NCBI GenBank assembly: GCA_023548195.1
Contig: JAJHZJ010000496.1
Span: forward strand, 12,119,070 to 12,183,069
Reading direction: 5' to 3'
DNA: 64,000 nt
Origin: Bettongia penicillata ogilbyi
Taxonomy: Eukaryota; Chordata; Mammalia; Diprotodontia; Potoroidae
The notes below the pieces were generated by a model. That model was not told the origin of the DNA. It ran no database searches and worked only from the letters and a program-made list of their open reading frames with translations. Shown here one piece after another: positions 11,205 through 21,914 of this stretch. The position numbers were made by a program, and so were the translations under genes. Each line of letters begins with the position of its first letter. Within the stretch, counting starts at the first letter, position 1.

Positions 11205-11460
11205 CTAAATCTATGATCAAGTAGACAGTAATTTACTAAGCTCCTTCTTTGTCCCAAGGGCTTGATACATACTGGGGATTGAAAGACCAAAATGAAAAAA
11301 GTCCCTGCCTCAAGGAGTTTACACTCTGTAGAAGAGAAACAAATCCTATAGTCCTCCATTCTCTATGGACCTCTCTTTGATGGCTTAATCCAATATAGCT
11401 GATGCTGACATTTATTAAGTGCCTACTGTGTGTAGATATTGTAGAAGAGAGAAAAAAATG
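11205..11460 (-). repeat. L2/MIR-tail 3' end fragments
   Basis: Two antisense L2-type 3' ends in a row: 'CTCAAGGAGTTTACACTCTG' (about 11312) preceded by 'TTTACTAAGCTCCTTCTTTG', then 'ATTTATTAAGTGCCTACTGT' near 11410. Confidence 0.6.
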
Positions 11461-11930
11461 AATATAAAACTAGAAAGAACCTGAGAACATCAAGTCCCAA
11501 CACACTGATTTTATAAAGGAGGAAACCAAAATTCTAAGGAAATAAAGTTACATTTGCTTGACTCCAAAAAAGATGAATTAGGAGGAATTTAAACTTCCAG
11601 AAGAATAAAAAGCTTTATGAGGCTTAACAAGCCTCCTTAAATCAGAATGATAGGATTTTCCGACTACTCCCAGATTATCGACTTTACCATAGGAACTCCT
11701 CCTGTTCAATGTCAGGGAATAAACTGTGAGCATTGATGCAGTCTCTTCTCAAGGAGCATTATAAGCTTCATATTCAGTAAGAAATTAATTTGTAAGACAG
11801 AGAACATGTTGAGTGTTCTTTCCTAATCTGCAGATGTGTGACTCTGATGGGACTTGCAAGTGTATCAGGGATGCATCTATACCAATAGTATGCGTGTCTA
11901 TAATGCATTAAGAGGGTAGTAAAACTGTCA
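11461..11930. other. Unclassified
   Basis: A MIR-like scrap ('GATTTTATAAAGGAGGAAACC') lies near 11507-11530. The rest is not recognised and not coding. Confidence 0.35.
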
Positions 11931-11934
11931 GTCA

Positions 11935-12100
11935 AAGTAGGCAATGCATGGATTTTTAGCGTCATTTTACAGATGAAACAACTGAGGTTGTGAGAGATTC
12001 TATGACTTACTTTTCCATAGTTACATGGTTCTGGAGTCATTTGGACCCTGATTTCCTGTCTTCAAATGTGGTGCTGTTTCCCTTATGTTGTGCTGCCTCT
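11935..12100 (-). repeat. MIR SINE, minus
   Basis: 'CATTTTACAGATGAAACAAC' and 'GGTTCTGGAGTCATTTGGAC' mark a diverged reverse MIR. Confidence 0.6.
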
Positions 12101-12598
12101 GAGAAGGTAAAGCTAGAAGCATCAGAATTCTTAATGCAGGTCTACCTAGAAAAAGAAAGGTAATATTAGATTACTTCACCTTCTGGAGGTGCTTTAGCTG
12201 AGGATATTAATGTTCTTCATGGTCCCAATTTTGAAATTTACTCTGATCAAATCAATGACTTTTCAATAACTCCTAAAATAGTTATATTTATTAGACCAAT
12301 GACTCTTCCTCAGTTATTGACAAAATATCTGTTTTTAATCAGTCTAATAAAGACCACCATGGCATAGGGGTTGTTTTGATGGTAAATCATCTTGAAGAAG
12401 AAAAAAAAAAAGCAAAGGTAGATATTTGACAAGACTTGCTCATAAAACCAGAATGCAGGCTGGAAGAAACTGGGGTTAGATCAATAGCTTATGCCATATA
12501 CCACAATAAATTCAATAAACTAAATATGATCAAACCATAAAAACTTAGAAGAGAATAAATTAGTTACCTTTCACAGCTATGACTTGGGGCTTAATTCT

Positions 12599-13129
12599 TT
12601 ATTTTTGAATTTATTTAGTATTTTATTTTTCCCCAGTTACATGTAAAAACAATTTTTAACATTCATTTTTAAAACTTCAAATTCCAAATTCTCTCCCTTC
12701 CTCCCTCCCCATCCCCTTTCATTGAGAAGGCAAGCAATTCAATATAGGCTATACATGTGTAGTCATGGAAAATATTTCCATATTAATCATGCTGTGAAAC
12801 AAAACATAGACCAAAAGAAAAAAACTCAAGAAAAATAAAGATTTTTTTAAAAAAATATGCTTCAATCTGTATTCAGACACTCTCAGTTCTTTTTCTGGGG
12901 ATGGGCAGCATTTTTCATAAGTCCTTCAGAGTTGTCTTGAGAATAGCTGTCATTCACAGCTGATCATCTTACAATATTGCTTTTACTTTGTACACTGTAC
13001 ATTTCACTTTGCATCCGTTCATGTAAGTCTTTCCAGGTTTTTCTGAGAGCATCCTACTCCTCATTTCTTATAGTACAATAGTATTCCATCACAATCACAT
13101 ACCACAATTTGTTCAGCCATTTTGGGGAG
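12599..13129 (-). mobile_element. L1 3' UTR, minus, nested in L1
   Basis: The reverse of the marsupial L1 3' end runs from the poly(T)/A-rich end near 12600 ('CCCCAGTTACATGTAAAAAC') through 'GGCAAGCAATTCAATATAGG' to 'ACCACAATTTGTTCAGCCAT'. The 'GGCAAGCAATTCAATATAGG' block also occurs inside the ORF1-only element at 22260-22280, showing a shared 3' UTR. It splits a sense L1. Confidence 0.8.
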
Positions 13130-13464
13130 GTGAATTATTAAAACAAGGGATAACAAAAAGACTGTAAAAGATAGATAATTTCAACTACATGAAAATGAAA
13201 AGCTTTTGCACTAACAAAATTAATGTGACTAGAATAAGAAAAGAAGTGGTCTTATGGAGGAAAAACCTTCGCATTAAATATCTCTGATAAGGATCTGATA
13301 TATATGATGTAAAGGCAACAAATAAAATTTGTATGACCAAAGAGCGTCCCTCAATAAAAGATATGAACTCCTTATTTATTGGAGAATGCCTTGGTCATAC
13401 ACATTTCTGCAAACTATTAAAAACTATATTAAAAGAATATCCCTAATCACTAATAATTTTTATT

Positions 13465-13770
13465 GCTCAATCATTTTTCAGTTGTGTCTGACTCTTCGTG
13501 ACCCCATTTGGGGTTTTCTTGGCAAAGATACTTTGCCATTTCCTACCATAGTTCATTTTGCAGATGAGGAACTGGAGCAGATTGAGGAACTAAGCAGTTT
13601 GTCATTTCTCTCTCTAACTTGTTTTGCAGATGAGGAACTGAGAGGCAAACAGATGAGAAACTGAGGCCAACTGACATGCCCAGGGTCACACAGCTAGTAA
13701 GTATCTGAGGCTGGATTTGAATCCAGGTCTTCCTAACTCCAGACCTGCCACTATCTATTTCACCACCTAA
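13465..13770 (-). repeat. MAR1-like SINE with internal duplication
   Basis: A reverse copy with 'CAGTTGTGTCTGACTCTTCG', 'GACCCCATTTGGGGTTTTCT' and 'CAGGGTCACACAGCTAGTAA'. The CORE block 'TTTTGCAGATGAGGAACTG' occurs twice (about 13556 and 13621), so a local tandem duplication lengthened this copy. Confidence 0.85.
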
Positions 13771-14494
13771 TAATAAGAGAAAGCAAATCAGAAACTCAGA
13801 AGTTTAACTTCACACTCAACAAACTGACAAAAATGACAAAAGATGGAAATAGAGGATATTAGAAGAGTGGAATAAAGACAGGGAAAGGGATACACCTACA
13901 CTGTTAGTAGATCTGTGATGTGATCTGATCTTTGGGGAAGCAATTTGAAACTGTCTTAAGGAAATTACTGAAATGTTCATGCTCTTTGACCCAGAGATTT
14001 CACTCCTAGACAAATACCCCTAAAGAGGTCAATGATAAAAAGAAAAGCCCCTTTTACACACAACCCTTTCCAAAAGAGCAACATTTCTTGTGGTTGTAAG
14101 AAGTAGAAACAAAGTAACTTGGACAGAGCTAAGCAAGTGCTTTGTTATATTACTGTAAAATATGACAAGTTAAGAGAAGCATTAGAAGACACATATGAAC
14201 TGATATAATGTGAGGAAGCAAATCTAGGAAAACAATATACTGTGACTACAGCAATATAAGTGCAAAGAGCAACAAAACAATGTAAATTGAATGCTGCAAA
14301 ACTATAATGGGTTAAGGTCAGAGTTAGGGTTATGTGTGGCCCCAAAGAAGAGATAAGAGAAGGTACCTCCCTTCTACCTTTGTACAGCACTGTATGTGTG
14401 GATCACAGTAGATCATGTCAGAGTCTGGTGGGATGGTTAATTTTACAGAACTTTTTTTCTCATTTTTGTATTCTTAGAAAGGATGACTCTGGGA

Positions 14495-14635
14495 GGAACA
14501 ATTTTACAGATGGGAAATTTTACAGATGTGGCAACTGAGGTTTTGAGAGGAGGGACTTTCTCCTGGTTACACAGCCAGGAATTGTCTGATATAAATGATA
14601 TAAATTCTTATTTCGCCATCTAGCTGCCAATCACT
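14495..14635 (-). repeat. MIR/MAR1-type SINE fragment
   Basis: 'TTTTACAGATGGGAAATTTT' and 'CTGGTTACACAGCCAGGAAT' then 'CGCCATCTAGCTGCC' mark a reverse CORE-SINE. An L1-like scrap follows at 14636-14800 that partly repeats 13770-13800 ('TAATAATAAGAGAAAG'). Confidence 0.65.
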
Positions 14636-14819
14636 AATAATAAGAGAAAGTAAATCAAAACAACTCAGCAAATTGACAAAAGGAATCATATAAAATGATA
14701 GAAACTATAGAAATGATATAGAGGAATGATATAAAAATAAAGCATATTTGTAAGCATTTTTAAAGAAATTAACTCACAGTTGAGGGGAAAAAGCACAGGA
14801 AACATTCTTTGAGGTTAAT

Positions 14820-15960
14820 CACTCCTTCTCTGTTTCCTTTGCTGGATCCTCCTCTAGATCACACTCTCCATTTGTCCTGGGTCATCTTCTCTTCTCTCTC
14901 TATAATACTTTATTTGGTGATCTAATCAGCTCTCATGGATTTAATTACCATCTCTATGCTAGTGATCCTCAAATTTACATTTCATGCCCCAGTTCCTCTG
15001 CTGACCTCCAATCTTGCATCTCCAACTGCCTTTCAGACATCTCAAACTGAATGTCCAGGAGACACCTCAAAATCAACAGGCCCAGAACAGAGCTCATTAT
15101 CTTTCTCCCTAAATGCTCCTCCTACCTTCTCCCTTTCCTGTTACTATAAAGGGCAAAACTATACTCCCAACCCTCAGACTTAAGACCTCAGAGTCTTAAG
15201 ACTCCTCACATTCTCTCTTACCTCCTATATCCAAGTTGTTGCCAAGGCCTGGCAATCTCATCCCCTTCTCTCCTCTGACACTGCCACCACTCTAATGCAA
15301 GTCCATCACTTCTTGCCTATACTCCTTCAATAGCTTTCTGGTGGTTCTGCCTGTCTCAAGTTTCTTCCCAGGCCAATCCATTTTCCATTCAGTCACTAAA
15401 GTGATTTCCCTAAAATGCAAGTCCAATCGTATCAACTCTTTATTCAATAAATTCCAGTGGTTTCCTATTGTCTTCAAGAGAAAATACAAAATACTCTATT
15501 TGACATTCAAAGCCCTTCATAACTTAGCCCCATGCTACCTCTCCAGTCTTCTTACATCTTACTCCCCAACATGTACTCTCCTATTCAGTGACACCAGACT
15601 TCTGGCTGTTCTACAAACAAAAACCTCCATCTCTCACCTCCAGGCATTTTCTCTGGCTGTTTCCCATGCCTGGACTATTCTCCCTCTTCCACTCCAACTA
15701 TTGAAACCCCTGGCTTTCATTAAGGCCCAACTAAAATCCCACCTTCTACAGGAAGTCTTCCCCAACCCCTCTTAATTCCAGTGTTCTCTTTAATTATTTC
15801 CTATTTATCCTATATCTAGCTAGCTTTGTATATTTTTGTTTGCATGTTGTCTTTCCCATTACATTGTAAGATCCTTGAGATCAGGGACTGTCTTTGGCTT
15901 CTTGTTGTACCTCAAGGGCTTAGCACGGTGCCAGGCACACAGTCATTGGTAATCGGTGTC
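14820..15960 (+). mobile_element. L2 LINE 3' half, sense
   Basis: About 1.1 kb of L2 in sense orientation: after the YADD region 'CTCTCATGGATTTAATTACC', then 'GGAGACACCTCAAAATCAAC', 'CATTCAAAGCCCTTCATAAC', 'TTTTCTCTGGCTGTTTCCCA', and the 3' end 'CTTAGCACGGTGCCAGGCAC'. Open frames at 14935-15183 and 15341-15775 are decayed pieces of the L2 ORF2 C-terminus, not genes. L2 is an ancient LINE, inactive in therian mammals. Confidence 0.9.
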
Positions 15961-16290
15961 AGAAGGGAGAATCATTAACCATTGGGAAGATGGGAATTGG
16001 CTTCAAATAAGAGGTAACTTTGATATGAGTCTTGAAGGAAGCTAAGGATTCTAAGAGGCAGCCATGAAAAGGGAGTATAGGGATGGCCTGCAAAAGGTTA
16101 GCAATGGAATGTCATATTGCAGGCAGGCTGATTTGGCTAGAATGTGGAATGTGCCAAAAGAAACAATTCAAAGTAAGTTTGGCTTAAATGTAGGCTATAG
16201 CCACTTTATGTCTTTAAGTGCTCAGGTGAGGCATGTGGAGGAAGTGATGTGTAGAGGATGAATTGGAGAGGGAAGAGACAAGGCAGAGAC
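15961..16290 (-). repeat. Antisense L2 remnant
   Basis: 'TTTGATATGAGTCTTGAAGG' and 'GGAATGTGCCAAAAG'-type text resembles antisense L2 downstream of its 3' end. It is strongly diverged, so the call is tentative. Confidence 0.45.
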
Positions 16291-16619
16291 TAATAAAATA
16301 ACAGCCTCTGAGGCTCTTATCCATGTTCATCTAAGCTCAGCACATCTTCTAGCAAAGGCTCCTCGAAAGTTGCCCATGTATGCTGTAGAACATATGGTGA
16401 GTAGATGTGGGAAGTGAGCTGAGATACATGGCCCTTTGTCGAAGCATTTTTGAGCTTCTGATAGAGCTGGCTTCCTAAGCAGAACTCACTACTGACACTA
16501 CCGTTTCCCCAAGGACCAGGCTTACGCCTTTGACAAAAGTCCATACTCTCTGTGGCCTATTACTCCTCTTACCCTGGCACCACTCACATAAGGTTTCTTC
16601 TTAGAATCCATTTTTCTAT

Positions 16620-16768
16620 GACTTAGAATCATAGGATTTTGAACAGACAGAGACTCTTGGGATTGACTCACCCACAAAAGCTCTAACTGGGTACTGAAAC
16701 TGAGTGAGGAGGAGGTGATTTGCCCAAGATCCCAAAGCTGCTAAAAAGCAGCTGTCTGGACTCCCCAG
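16620..16768 (-). repeat. MIR SINE, minus
   Basis: 'GAAACTGAGTGAGGAGGAGG', 'TTGCCCAAGATCCCAAAGC' and 'CTGTCTGGACTCCCCAG' mark the reverse core and head. Confidence 0.6.
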
Positions 16769-16769
16769 T

Positions 16770-17870
16770 TTAATAAGCTTTTCAAGAGTGCTTCCTATGT
16801 TCAAGGCACAATGCTAAGTGCTGAAGATAAAGAGACAAAGTTAAAATAGTACCTGTCCTCAAAGAGCTTCCTGTCTAATTGAGGTGATATTATATAAAAG
16901 CTCTTGTCCAGAAGTTCTTACCCTTTATGTGAATAGGTTTCAGAGACTACCATGACTTTGGTTGGGGAAAGAATTGTCATCTTTATTTTCACTAAATCTA
17001 TAAGTGAAATTTAGCATTTTTTCAATTATTATTTTATTTAACAAATAAAACATTCTGATATGGGGTCCATAGGCTTCACCAGACTACCAAAGGGGACCAT
17101 GAAAAAAAAAGGTTAAGAATTCCTTTATTGGCTTCTGGAAGGTCCCAGGAAAGGACTTCTAATAGCAACTGGCATTTGCACTGAGTCTTAAAGAAAACCA
17201 GAAATTCCTATCAGAGGTTAAGTTGGAGAACATTCTAGATATGTGGATGAGGTACAATAGAAAGTCATGGCGAAAGGAAATGGAGGGCTATATAGGAGGA
17301 ACAACAAATAGGTCAGTATAGTTAGACCATAGACTGCATGGAGTGGGCCAAAGCGTAAGAAGACCGTAAGAGAGGAAGGAACCAAATTGTAAAGAACTTT
17401 AAATGCAAGCATTTATATTTGGTCTTAGAGATAATAGGGAGCCATTGGAATTTATTATATGATCAGACCTCTGCTTTAGGAAAAACACTTTGGCAATAGT
17501 GTGGATGCGTTTGAGAGGGGAAAAGACATGAGGCAAAGAGTCCAATTAGGAGACTATTTTAACAGCCTAGGAGAGAAAGATCTGAATTAGGGCAGTGGCT
17601 GTATGAATGAAAAGAAGGAAGGCCCTATATAAGAGATGTCATAAAGAAAGTAAAGACAAGATTAAGCAATAGATTAGATGTGGGGATGGGAGGAGTAAAG
17701 GATAACCTTGCATAACTAGGAGGATGGTGGTGGTCTCAGAAATTCAGAAGAAAAGGTGCGGGTAAAAAAAGAAATGCCTCTGGGACATCCAGTTTGAGAT
17801 TTCCACTAAGTAGTCCAAATCTAGATTGAGACATTTCTCACAGCAATGATGTCTAGAAATGCAGTTATCT
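16770..17870 (-). mobile_element. L2 LINE fragment, minus, interrupted
   Basis: The antisense L2 3' end starts at 'TGCTTCCTATGTTCAAGGCA' and continues after a DNA transposon with 'TTGCACTGAGTCTTAAAGAA', 'TAGAGATAATAGGGAGCCAT', 'TATGATCAGACCTCTGCTTT' and 'CTGGGACATCCAGTTTGAGA'. The reverse transcriptase frame is destroyed. Confidence 0.85.
16911..17121 (+). mobile_element. hAT-like non-autonomous DNA transposon, copy 2
   Basis: An element of about 211 bp with terminal inverted repeats: left 'GAAGTTCTTACCC', right 'GGTTAAGAATTC'. The interior holds 'CATCTTTATTTTCACTAAAT' and 'CCATAGGCTTCACCAGACTA'. It cleanly interrupts an antisense L2, which proves it was mobile after the L2 inserted. It has no transposase. 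Confidence 0.65.
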
Positions 17871-17879
17871 CAAAACCTG

Positions 17880-18350
17880 CTCAAAAGAAAAATGAAATAG
17901 AAAAATTGAGAGAAGAAATGAAGAGAAAGGAGGAGAGGAAAGAGAAAGGTTGAAGAAAAGAAAGGAAGTGAGTGGGGAGAAGGGAGGAAAAAGTGAAAGA
18001 GAAGAAGAGAGAAAAGGACGGTAGTGGAGAGAGAAAAAGAAAGGAGTTCAGAGGTGGAGAGAGAAGGATTGGAAGAGAGAGGGTAAAGAGATGGATAGAG
18101 AAAAGGACATTGATAGAGAAAGAAAAAATGAAAGTATGGAAGGAAAGAAGAAAGAAATGAAGGGAGATGAAGGGAGAAAAGAACAAAGATGAAGAGAGAG
18201 GACAGAGAGAAGAAAGAGATGAAAAGAGAAAAGGATAGAGAAAGAAAGAGAGGAGGACTGAGATGGAGAGGGGTGGAAGAGAGAAATGGACAAAAAAGAG
18301 AAAGAGAAAAAGAGAAATTAACAAAAAGGATGGAGAGGGGAGAGAGAGAG
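17880..18350. repeat. Purine-rich (A/G) tract
   Basis: About 470 bases are almost only A and G on the plus strand, in irregular GAGA/GAAA/GGAG runs, not a simple perfect microsatellite. The long frame on the minus strand (17881-18324) is only Leu/Ser/Phe/Pro from the pyrimidine composition and is not a gene. Such polypurine-polypyrimidine DNA can adopt triplex forms. Confidence 0.8.
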
Positions 18351-19424
18351 AACTTTTATTAAGAAATTCACAATAGCCTAGTGGTTGACATAGGCTCTTC
18401 GGTTTCGGTTACAGAAACACACACACACATACACACACATCAGCAACCAAAGTCCACAAGTCTTATCCTAATTTATCCAACTACTTCCTTAGAAAACATG
18501 CTTTTGAACTGTTCTTCCAAAAGGAGAACAAATGGTCAGGTTTCAATGCTTAATAAAGTTGAAAGCTTCTCCCTGGGGTAACTGAAATTTTTATCAAAGG
18601 GTGGAGAGACCTGGTTGCTGCTCTAACAAAGCAGCACCACACAAAGCCAAGTGGAAAGCAGGTGAACAGCCTTGGTGGTGTAGTGCCCTTGAACCTAGTC
18701 TGGTTAATTGGAATCCCTTGCATAGGCTGTTGGGAGGCATGCTGGGCCTGTGACCCTGAAAGCTTCAAGTCTATCTAGTGTATTAAAAAAAAAAAGTTCA
18801 GATATAAAAATAATCATACAGAGGATGGCTCCCCCATCCTTGAATGGGCAACAGCATTCTGAGGGCTAGGTACCCAGCAAATGGCTTTTTTAAATAATAT
18901 CCTTTGAGTAAATCCCCATATATGCATCTACTTTTACAACTATCTGAAGAACAAGGTTTTCTAATAATTTCACACAGAGCTTGCAGGGTGGAGGCGACCA
19001 AAAGCAGCAAAAGTAATGAAACGGCAAAGTTTTACAATTCTCGTATTGGGGTCTGGGAGAAAAAAAAAACGTGGATGAAAAGGATACAAGGCAGTTTAAA
19101 CTGAAATTTCTTTATGGCCTCACAAATGAGTAAGTTGTGATCTAACAGAGGAAAATTACCCAGATCAAAAAGCAAGATGTGAAGGGCTATGTTGGAGTTC
19201 CAGCAGGATGCAGGCTTGGTTACTTTGGGAAACCCAGTCTCCTTTACAGAGGGCTTATGTTGTTCCTGAGTTGATATTCTTTGGAAAAGGCATGTTGCTA
19301 GGTCATTGTTTTGGCGAGCAGTTAAAATCCCAACTTCCAGCTTCATGATGGGGCATTTATCTTACTCATGACTTTCTTTCATCTAAATATAAAAAGCCCC
19401 AAACTCAAGATATTAACCTTCCAC
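18351..19424. other. Unclassified stretch with small (CA)n
   Basis: A short (CA)n lies at 18417-18440. The remainder, including 18560-19380, gives no gene and no repeat I can name. An LTR of unknown family cannot be excluded. Confidence 0.35.
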
Positions 19425-19640
19425 AGTCTGATTTCACATGATTCACCTTTGTCACTCTCAATTCCCAGCCAAACTGGGGCGTGGAATTCCTTATTCCATC
19501 TTTTGCCTCTGTGCATTTGAACCAATTGTCACTCTTGCCCCCCCTCCCCTGCTTGGAATGTCCTCACTTCTTGTCAATCACCCACTCAACAAGCATTTAT
19601 TAAATACTTCCTATGCCTACTCCAGATCTAGGATTCTGTC
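19425..19640 (+). repeat. L2 3' fragments
   Basis: 'TTGCCTCTGTGCATTTGAAC' followed by 'CTGCTTGGAATGTCC' corresponds to sense L2 near its 3' end. The adjoining 'CAACAAGCATTTATTAAATA' is an antisense L2/MIR tail. Confidence 0.6.
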
Positions 19641-20109
19641 TTATTCTGCTTTCTTTAACCTGTGGTGGGGTGCCTGCCATATTCCCCAGTATGAGGTGAT
19701 GCATGTAGGCTCCTTCTGGGCTAGGCTCACTTCAACTACAACATTTGCTACTCAAGGCCCCCACATTCTTTTGAACAACATCAGTCCAATTACCTTCTAC
19801 CATATGCTAAAGGAGATTAGTTTATGTTACATTCTCTTTTCAGAGGGCTCGGCACATAATGCTGACTGATTTCCAATTAACACATTTATCCCAAGCACAG
19901 CACCAATGAAGAGTCCAAACTCAGAAATCAGCACATTTACAAACATCTTTCCTTAAACTAATTAAAACAAACAGTAGAACTGGGAGTTTTTTCTATCATA
20001 CCCAATTTGGAAGCTACCCCCCCCAAGGCATCCTTCTACCCACACTTTTACCAGCAGGTGGCACTAAGGACTTGGACCTTTCACAAAATGCCTTCCAGAA
20101 TCAGACTGG

Positions 20110-20265
20110 GACAAAAATAAGTCAATCCAATCCCCTCATTTCACAGAGAAGGAAACTGAGGCTCAGAGCAATGAAAAGACTTGTCCAAAATCAGATTAGT
20201 AGTAAGTAGCTGAGCCAGGATTTAAACCCAGACCTTTGGACTCCAAAGTTCAATTGACTTCTCAA
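20110..20265 (-). repeat. MIR SINE, minus
   Basis: 'GAAGGAAACTGAGGCTCAGA', 'AAGACTTGTCCAAAATCAG' and 'CCAGGATTTAAACCCAGACC' define a reverse MIR. Confidence 0.8.
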
Positions 20266-20324
20266 TAAACCCTGATTATGAAAGGCATTGGGGTAGAGTT
20301 GGGGGGAGGGCTGAGAAGAAAGTC

Positions 20325-20445
20325 GAATTTAATTAGTTAAACATTTATCAAGTGCTTACTATGGTGAGATGCTGTTCTAGGTTGTGGGGAAAGCTAAAAA
20401 GAAAAAAATTAGTAAATCTTGCCCTCAAGGAGCTTACAATTTAGC
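20325..20445 (-). repeat. L2 3' end, minus
   Basis: 'AACATTTATCAAGTGCTTAC' to 'GCCCTCAAGGAGCTTACAAT' is the antisense 3' end of L2. Confidence 0.75.
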
Positions 20446-20798
20446 CCATAATTGTTGTGATTTGGAGTGTTGGGAACCCCAAAATGGAAGGGTACAGGGT
20501 GAGTTTGCCCTTTAAAAAACTCATCCACTCAAGCCTTCTTTCAGTCAAGAGACAAGTCTTATTATGTCTCCAATAGGAGCAGGTAAGATTCTAAGAATCT
20601 GTTCAATTTTATAGGGGTAAGGTTGATACTTATATAAAAGACTATGAGAAGACCTGGATGGAATTAAGGAGTAGTCAATCTCCTGGGGTGGGCCAGGGTC
20701 AAACAATAAAAGGATTGATTTGGGCTATGTCAGAGAGCCACTGTGAAAAGACAGTTAAATGGATTATTGAATACGTGGACTGGGATGGACTAGATGCC
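20446..20798. other. Possible unassigned LTR remnant
   Basis: The stretch contains 'TGTTGGGAACCCCAAAATGG' and 'GGGTAAGGTTGATACTTATA', with LTR-like texture. There is no partner copy in the window, so I leave it unclassified. Confidence 0.25.
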
Positions 20799-21425
20799 TG
20801 TAATGGCAATTGAAAGCTCTTTCCCATTCATTAATAGGTCCATGAAGGGGCAACAGTGGATAGAGCACCAGTGCAGGAGTCAGGAGGACCTGAGTTCAAA
20901 TCTCACCTCAGACACTTGATACTCACTATCTGTGTGACCTTGGGCAAGTCACTTCACCCCAATTGCCTCATTCTGGGACATCTCCAGTCATCCTGATTAA
21001 TATCTGGTCACTGGATTCAGATGGCTCTGGAGGAGAAGTGAGGCTGGTCACCTGCACAGCCCTCCCTCACTCAAAACAAAGTCAAGTGCAAGTCATGTCA
21101 TGATTTCTCTGATGGCATGGTCTTCTTCAGCAATGAAGGATAAACACACACAGGTCCATGTGGCCTGGGTCACATGGAACTCTGAGTTACATGGAGTCTG
21201 TGGTAGAAAGAATTTGCTGAATGGGTGGAACAGGAAGAGGTGAAGCTACAACAGAGCTGAGAGGAAGTTAGTCATGAGAGCAGTGAGAGTTAGGAACCTG
21301 AGTTGAAAGGGCTTGTTTGTGATTTTGTATAAGGGAGCCTGCTTGGGATGTGTTTAATGGACCTGGTTTGTGGGAAGCCTAGCAGGGATAAGATGGGAAT
21401 GGTGATGTCCTCTGCATTGTCCCAT
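20799..21425 (+). mobile_element. LTR family C, truncated solo copy
   Basis: It starts with the family C terminus 'TGTAATGGCAATTGAAAG' and 'CCATTCATTAATAGG', is split by a SINE (20845-21151), and resumes with 'GAATGGGTGGAACAGGAAGA', 'GGGAGCCTGCTTGGGATGTG' and 'GACCTGGTTTGTGGGAAGCC'. It matches the LTRs at 52346, 55934 and 63009 but lacks the poly(A) signal and 3' terminus. Confidence 0.8.
20845..21151 (+). mobile_element. tRNA-head SINE with RTE-like tail
   Basis: A full-length SINE of 307 bp flanked by a perfect 9 bp target duplication 'AGGTCCATG' (20836-20844 and 21152-21160). The head carries the Pol III B-box-like 'GAGTTCAAATCTC'. The body has 'CTGGTCACTGGATTCAGATG'. The tail 'TTCTCTGATGGCATGGTCTT' + 'CTTCAGCAATGAAGGATAAA' resembles the 3' end of the RTE LINE at 60395-60443. 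It inserted into a family C LTR, so it is younger than that LTR. The class is known to me from Australian marsupials. Confidence 0.85.
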
Positions 21426-21640
21426 AGTCTGGAAGACAAAAATCTGACAAGCAAGTTCAATGTATAGGGCCCAAAAATTGAGAGAAAAGTAATGTCAGAA
21501 TGGGAGAAAGAAAGCAAGAAAGCAAGAGCCCCATTACAATCATTCACATTTGACATACAAGGAAAGGAGGAAACCCAGTTTCCTCCCACAATGAGGAAAC
21601 TGAGCCAGGGGGATCTCATCTTAGATTGAGGCTGAAATTA
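21426..21640 (+). repeat. Unnamed dispersed repeat, copy 1
   Basis: 'TGTCAGAATGGGAGAAAGAA', 'GAGCCCCATTACAATCATTC' and 'ACATTTGACATACAAGG' are matched at 47703-47772. 'AATGAGGAAACTGAGCCAGG' is matched at 48766-48806. It has the texture of a retroviral or LTR-related repeat, but the class is unknown. Confidence 0.4.
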
Positions 21641-21914
21641 TCCTCTCAGCTTTTCCAGATGCAGACCTCCTCTGAGTAACCTATGACATTTCTGACAGAT
21701 AGTAGGTTATTGACTATTGATTACAGATGGATTATTTTGATCCATCAGACAACTCAAAATAAAATCAGTTATAGTCTTATGAGTTTTACGTCAAATAGAA
21801 AATTTAACTAATCACAGCTTAGGGAAAAATTTACCTTGAGAGTTACATCTCAAATTTTTAAAAGCCAATCATTAGAGATCATTTCTCTTTTTTTTGGTTT
21901 AAAAATGGGATTCT

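Larger units (their letters stand above)
12440..14330 (+). mobile_element. L1 ORF2 end/3' end, interrupted
   Basis: Sense L1 pieces at about 12440-12598, 13130-13464 and 13771-14330 form one old L1 3' end. Key text includes 'CATGAAAATGAAAAGCTTTT' with 'GCACTAACAAAATTAATGTG' and 'CTTTGACCCAGAGATTTCAC'. It is interrupted by a minus-strand L1 end (12599-13129) and by a MAR1 SINE (13465-13770). No frame is open. Confidence 0.75.

Noticed and set aside
15341..15775. 144-codon frame as a possible gene
   Set aside because: It is the decayed end of L2 ORF2 with the L2 3' UTR right behind it.
17881..18324. 147-codon open frame on the minus strand
   Set aside because: The product is only Leu, Ser, Phe, Pro from a polypyrimidine strand. 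Composition explains the open frame.
19438..19869. 143-codon frame
   Set aside because: It runs through L2 fragments and unclassified sequence, with no motif.
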